Shown in pieces: positions 63,396 through 64,000 of a stretch of DNA of 64,000 bases. The translations under genes were made by a program, and so were the position numbers. The first letter of the stretch is position 1; each line of letters starts with the position of its first letter. Below the pieces are notes generated by a model. It made no database searches and was not told the DNA's origin. It was given only the letters and a program-made list of their open reading frames with translations. The DNA is from Pseudoalteromonas luteoviolacea DSM 6061 (lineage in GTDB: Bacteria; Pseudomonadota; Gammaproteobacteria; Enterobacterales; Alteromonadaceae). The stretch is from NCBI RefSeq assembly GCF_001625655.1, contig NZ_AUYB01000106.1, forward strand, positions 1-64,000, in the 5' to 3' direction.

Positions 63396-63714
63396 TAACT
63401 AACAATCAAAAAGTTGGCTTAGCCAAAGGCATTCAACTAGTTTGTTGAGAGTTTTTAGGCACTAAAAAATTACGTCCTATAGCTCATAGAGATATGATGT
63501 TATTAGGGCGTATTTTTTTGAGTATGCATTCTTTCCTAGAAGCGAACTAAGAGTGCTCAAAAATGTATTGTCGCTGAGCTAATTTGCATGTTTTGGAGCT
63601 TTACCCGCACTCGGAAAAATGATGGAAAACGTCTGTTTTGTGGTTAGGGTTGGGTAAGCCCCCTAAGCGTATGAGAGAATTCATATATATTGATAAACGC
63701 AGCTAATAACTACT
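63396..63714. other. Intergenic region after the nuclease gene
   Basis: Holds a terminator at 63471-63518 and, beyond it, the upstream region of the partial DUF4272 gene. Nothing else is seen. Confidence 0.4.
63471..63518 (+). terminator. Terminator of the nuclease gene
   Basis: TACGTCCTA (63471-63479) pairs with TAGGGCGTA (63504-63512) with one G-T wobble, extended by A/T pairs, then seven T. Confidence 0.6.
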
Positions 63715-64000
63715 ATGGACTCTGTAATGGAATTAGAATTAATTAAGCAAAGAAACAAAGCGTATCTTGATAGTATTGGAATTATCACAAACGCAAGTTT
63801 ACCCACTATTGAAGAGCTCATTGAGGTAAAACCTCAGGGGGCTGAGAGTATCGCCAAAAGGATCTGTGCGCTTTCATATGTCATTGGTCTAGCATACGGA
63901 GCGGATCCTAAACAATTAAGAGACTATTTAAAGAGTTATGGGCTATGGGAGTCTGTTACATATAGGGAAAAGAGACTTTTAGAAGCTGAATTGATAAGCA
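63715..64000 (+). CDS. DUF4272 protein, N-terminal part (cut by window edge)
   Basis: The ATG at 63715 or the in-frame ATG at 63727 opens a frame to the window end (95 codons). It begins ELIKQRNKAYLDSIGIIT and continues SLPTIEELIEVKPQGAESIAKR and YVIGLAYGADPKQLRDYL, then YGLWESVTYREKRLL. These are the opening blocks of DUF4272, a cytoplasmic family of unknown function. The second ATG has a slightly better upstream context. The rest lies beyond the window. Confidence 0.78.
   Translation, partial: MDSVMELELIKQRNKAYLDSIGIITNASLPTIEELIEVKPQGAESIAKRICALSYVIGLAYGADPKQLRDYLKSYGLWESVTYREKRLLEAELIS

Noticed and set aside
1..64000. CRISPR arrays, tRNA or rRNA genes
   Set aside because: No regularly spaced direct repeats, cloverleaf-like sequences or rRNA signatures were seen on reading both strands.

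Overview
The window looks like a chromosomal segment of a marine gammaproteobacterium of the Alteromonadales, most likely Pseudoalteromonas or a close relative. This is inferred from the AT-rich base composition (about 40% G+C by eye), gammaproteobacterial gene families (E. coli-type Asd with a MetJ operator, MipA/OmpV, NIT-domain MCP, ExeM-type nuclease, DUF1800/DUF1501 pair) and the many secreted proteins. I saw no rRNA, tRNA or CRISPR array.

Layout. 1-0.23 kb: right end of an IS5-family (IS903-like) element running off the window. 0.45-0.65 kb: a promoter, four hairpins and an intrinsic terminator that together look like an unannotated small RNA. 1.0-2.1 kb: asd behind a perfect MetJ box. 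3.6-8.0 kb: a lipoprotein fusing a beta-propeller to a di-haem peroxidase domain, followed by a Rieske oxygenase. 8.3-10.4 kb: a secreted protein with two copies of a carbohydrate-binding-like module. 10.4-16.0 kb: an accessory stretch of short, mostly minus-strand genes for small secreted or lipid-anchored proteins, with gene remnants, a five-repeat YYDG protein and a 51-residue double-glycine peptide that resembles a RiPP precursor.

16.2-25.3 kb: a dicarboxylate/amino-acid symporter, a periplasmic SBP-like protein, a tightly overlapping operon (CheY-like regulator, MoxR ATPase, DUF58, transglutaminase TgpA-like, NhaC-family transporter) and a CofD/YvcK-like protein. 25.4-29.1 kb: minus-strand sugar-binding-like protein, membrane protein, glycosyltransferase and acetyltransferase. 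29.1-36.0 kb: one minus-strand operon, mipA-like, membrane fusion protein, RND pump, response regulator, histidine kinase. 36.4-39.7 kb: a large propeller sensor kinase with no receiver or DNA-binding domain.

39.8-50.4 kb: XRE/DUF2975 pair, S9 peptidase lipoprotein, CusR/HprR-like two-component system, DUF1800-DUF1501 operon, LytTR regulator, cytochrome b561 and a small membrane protein. 50.5-64 kb: a giant bacterial alpha-2-macroglobulin, NIT-type chemoreceptor, DUF1826 protein, a beta-helix-like secreted protein, an ExeM/NucH nuclease and the start of a DUF4272 gene.

The regulatory observation that links regions is an inverted repeat TACAA-N2-TTGTA. It occurs in front of the CusR-like two-component operon, in front of the DUF1800-DUF1501 operon just downstream of it, and in front of the mipA-RND-two-component operon. 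It matches the core of the CusR/HprR box known from E. coli, and suggests a local envelope-stress regulon.
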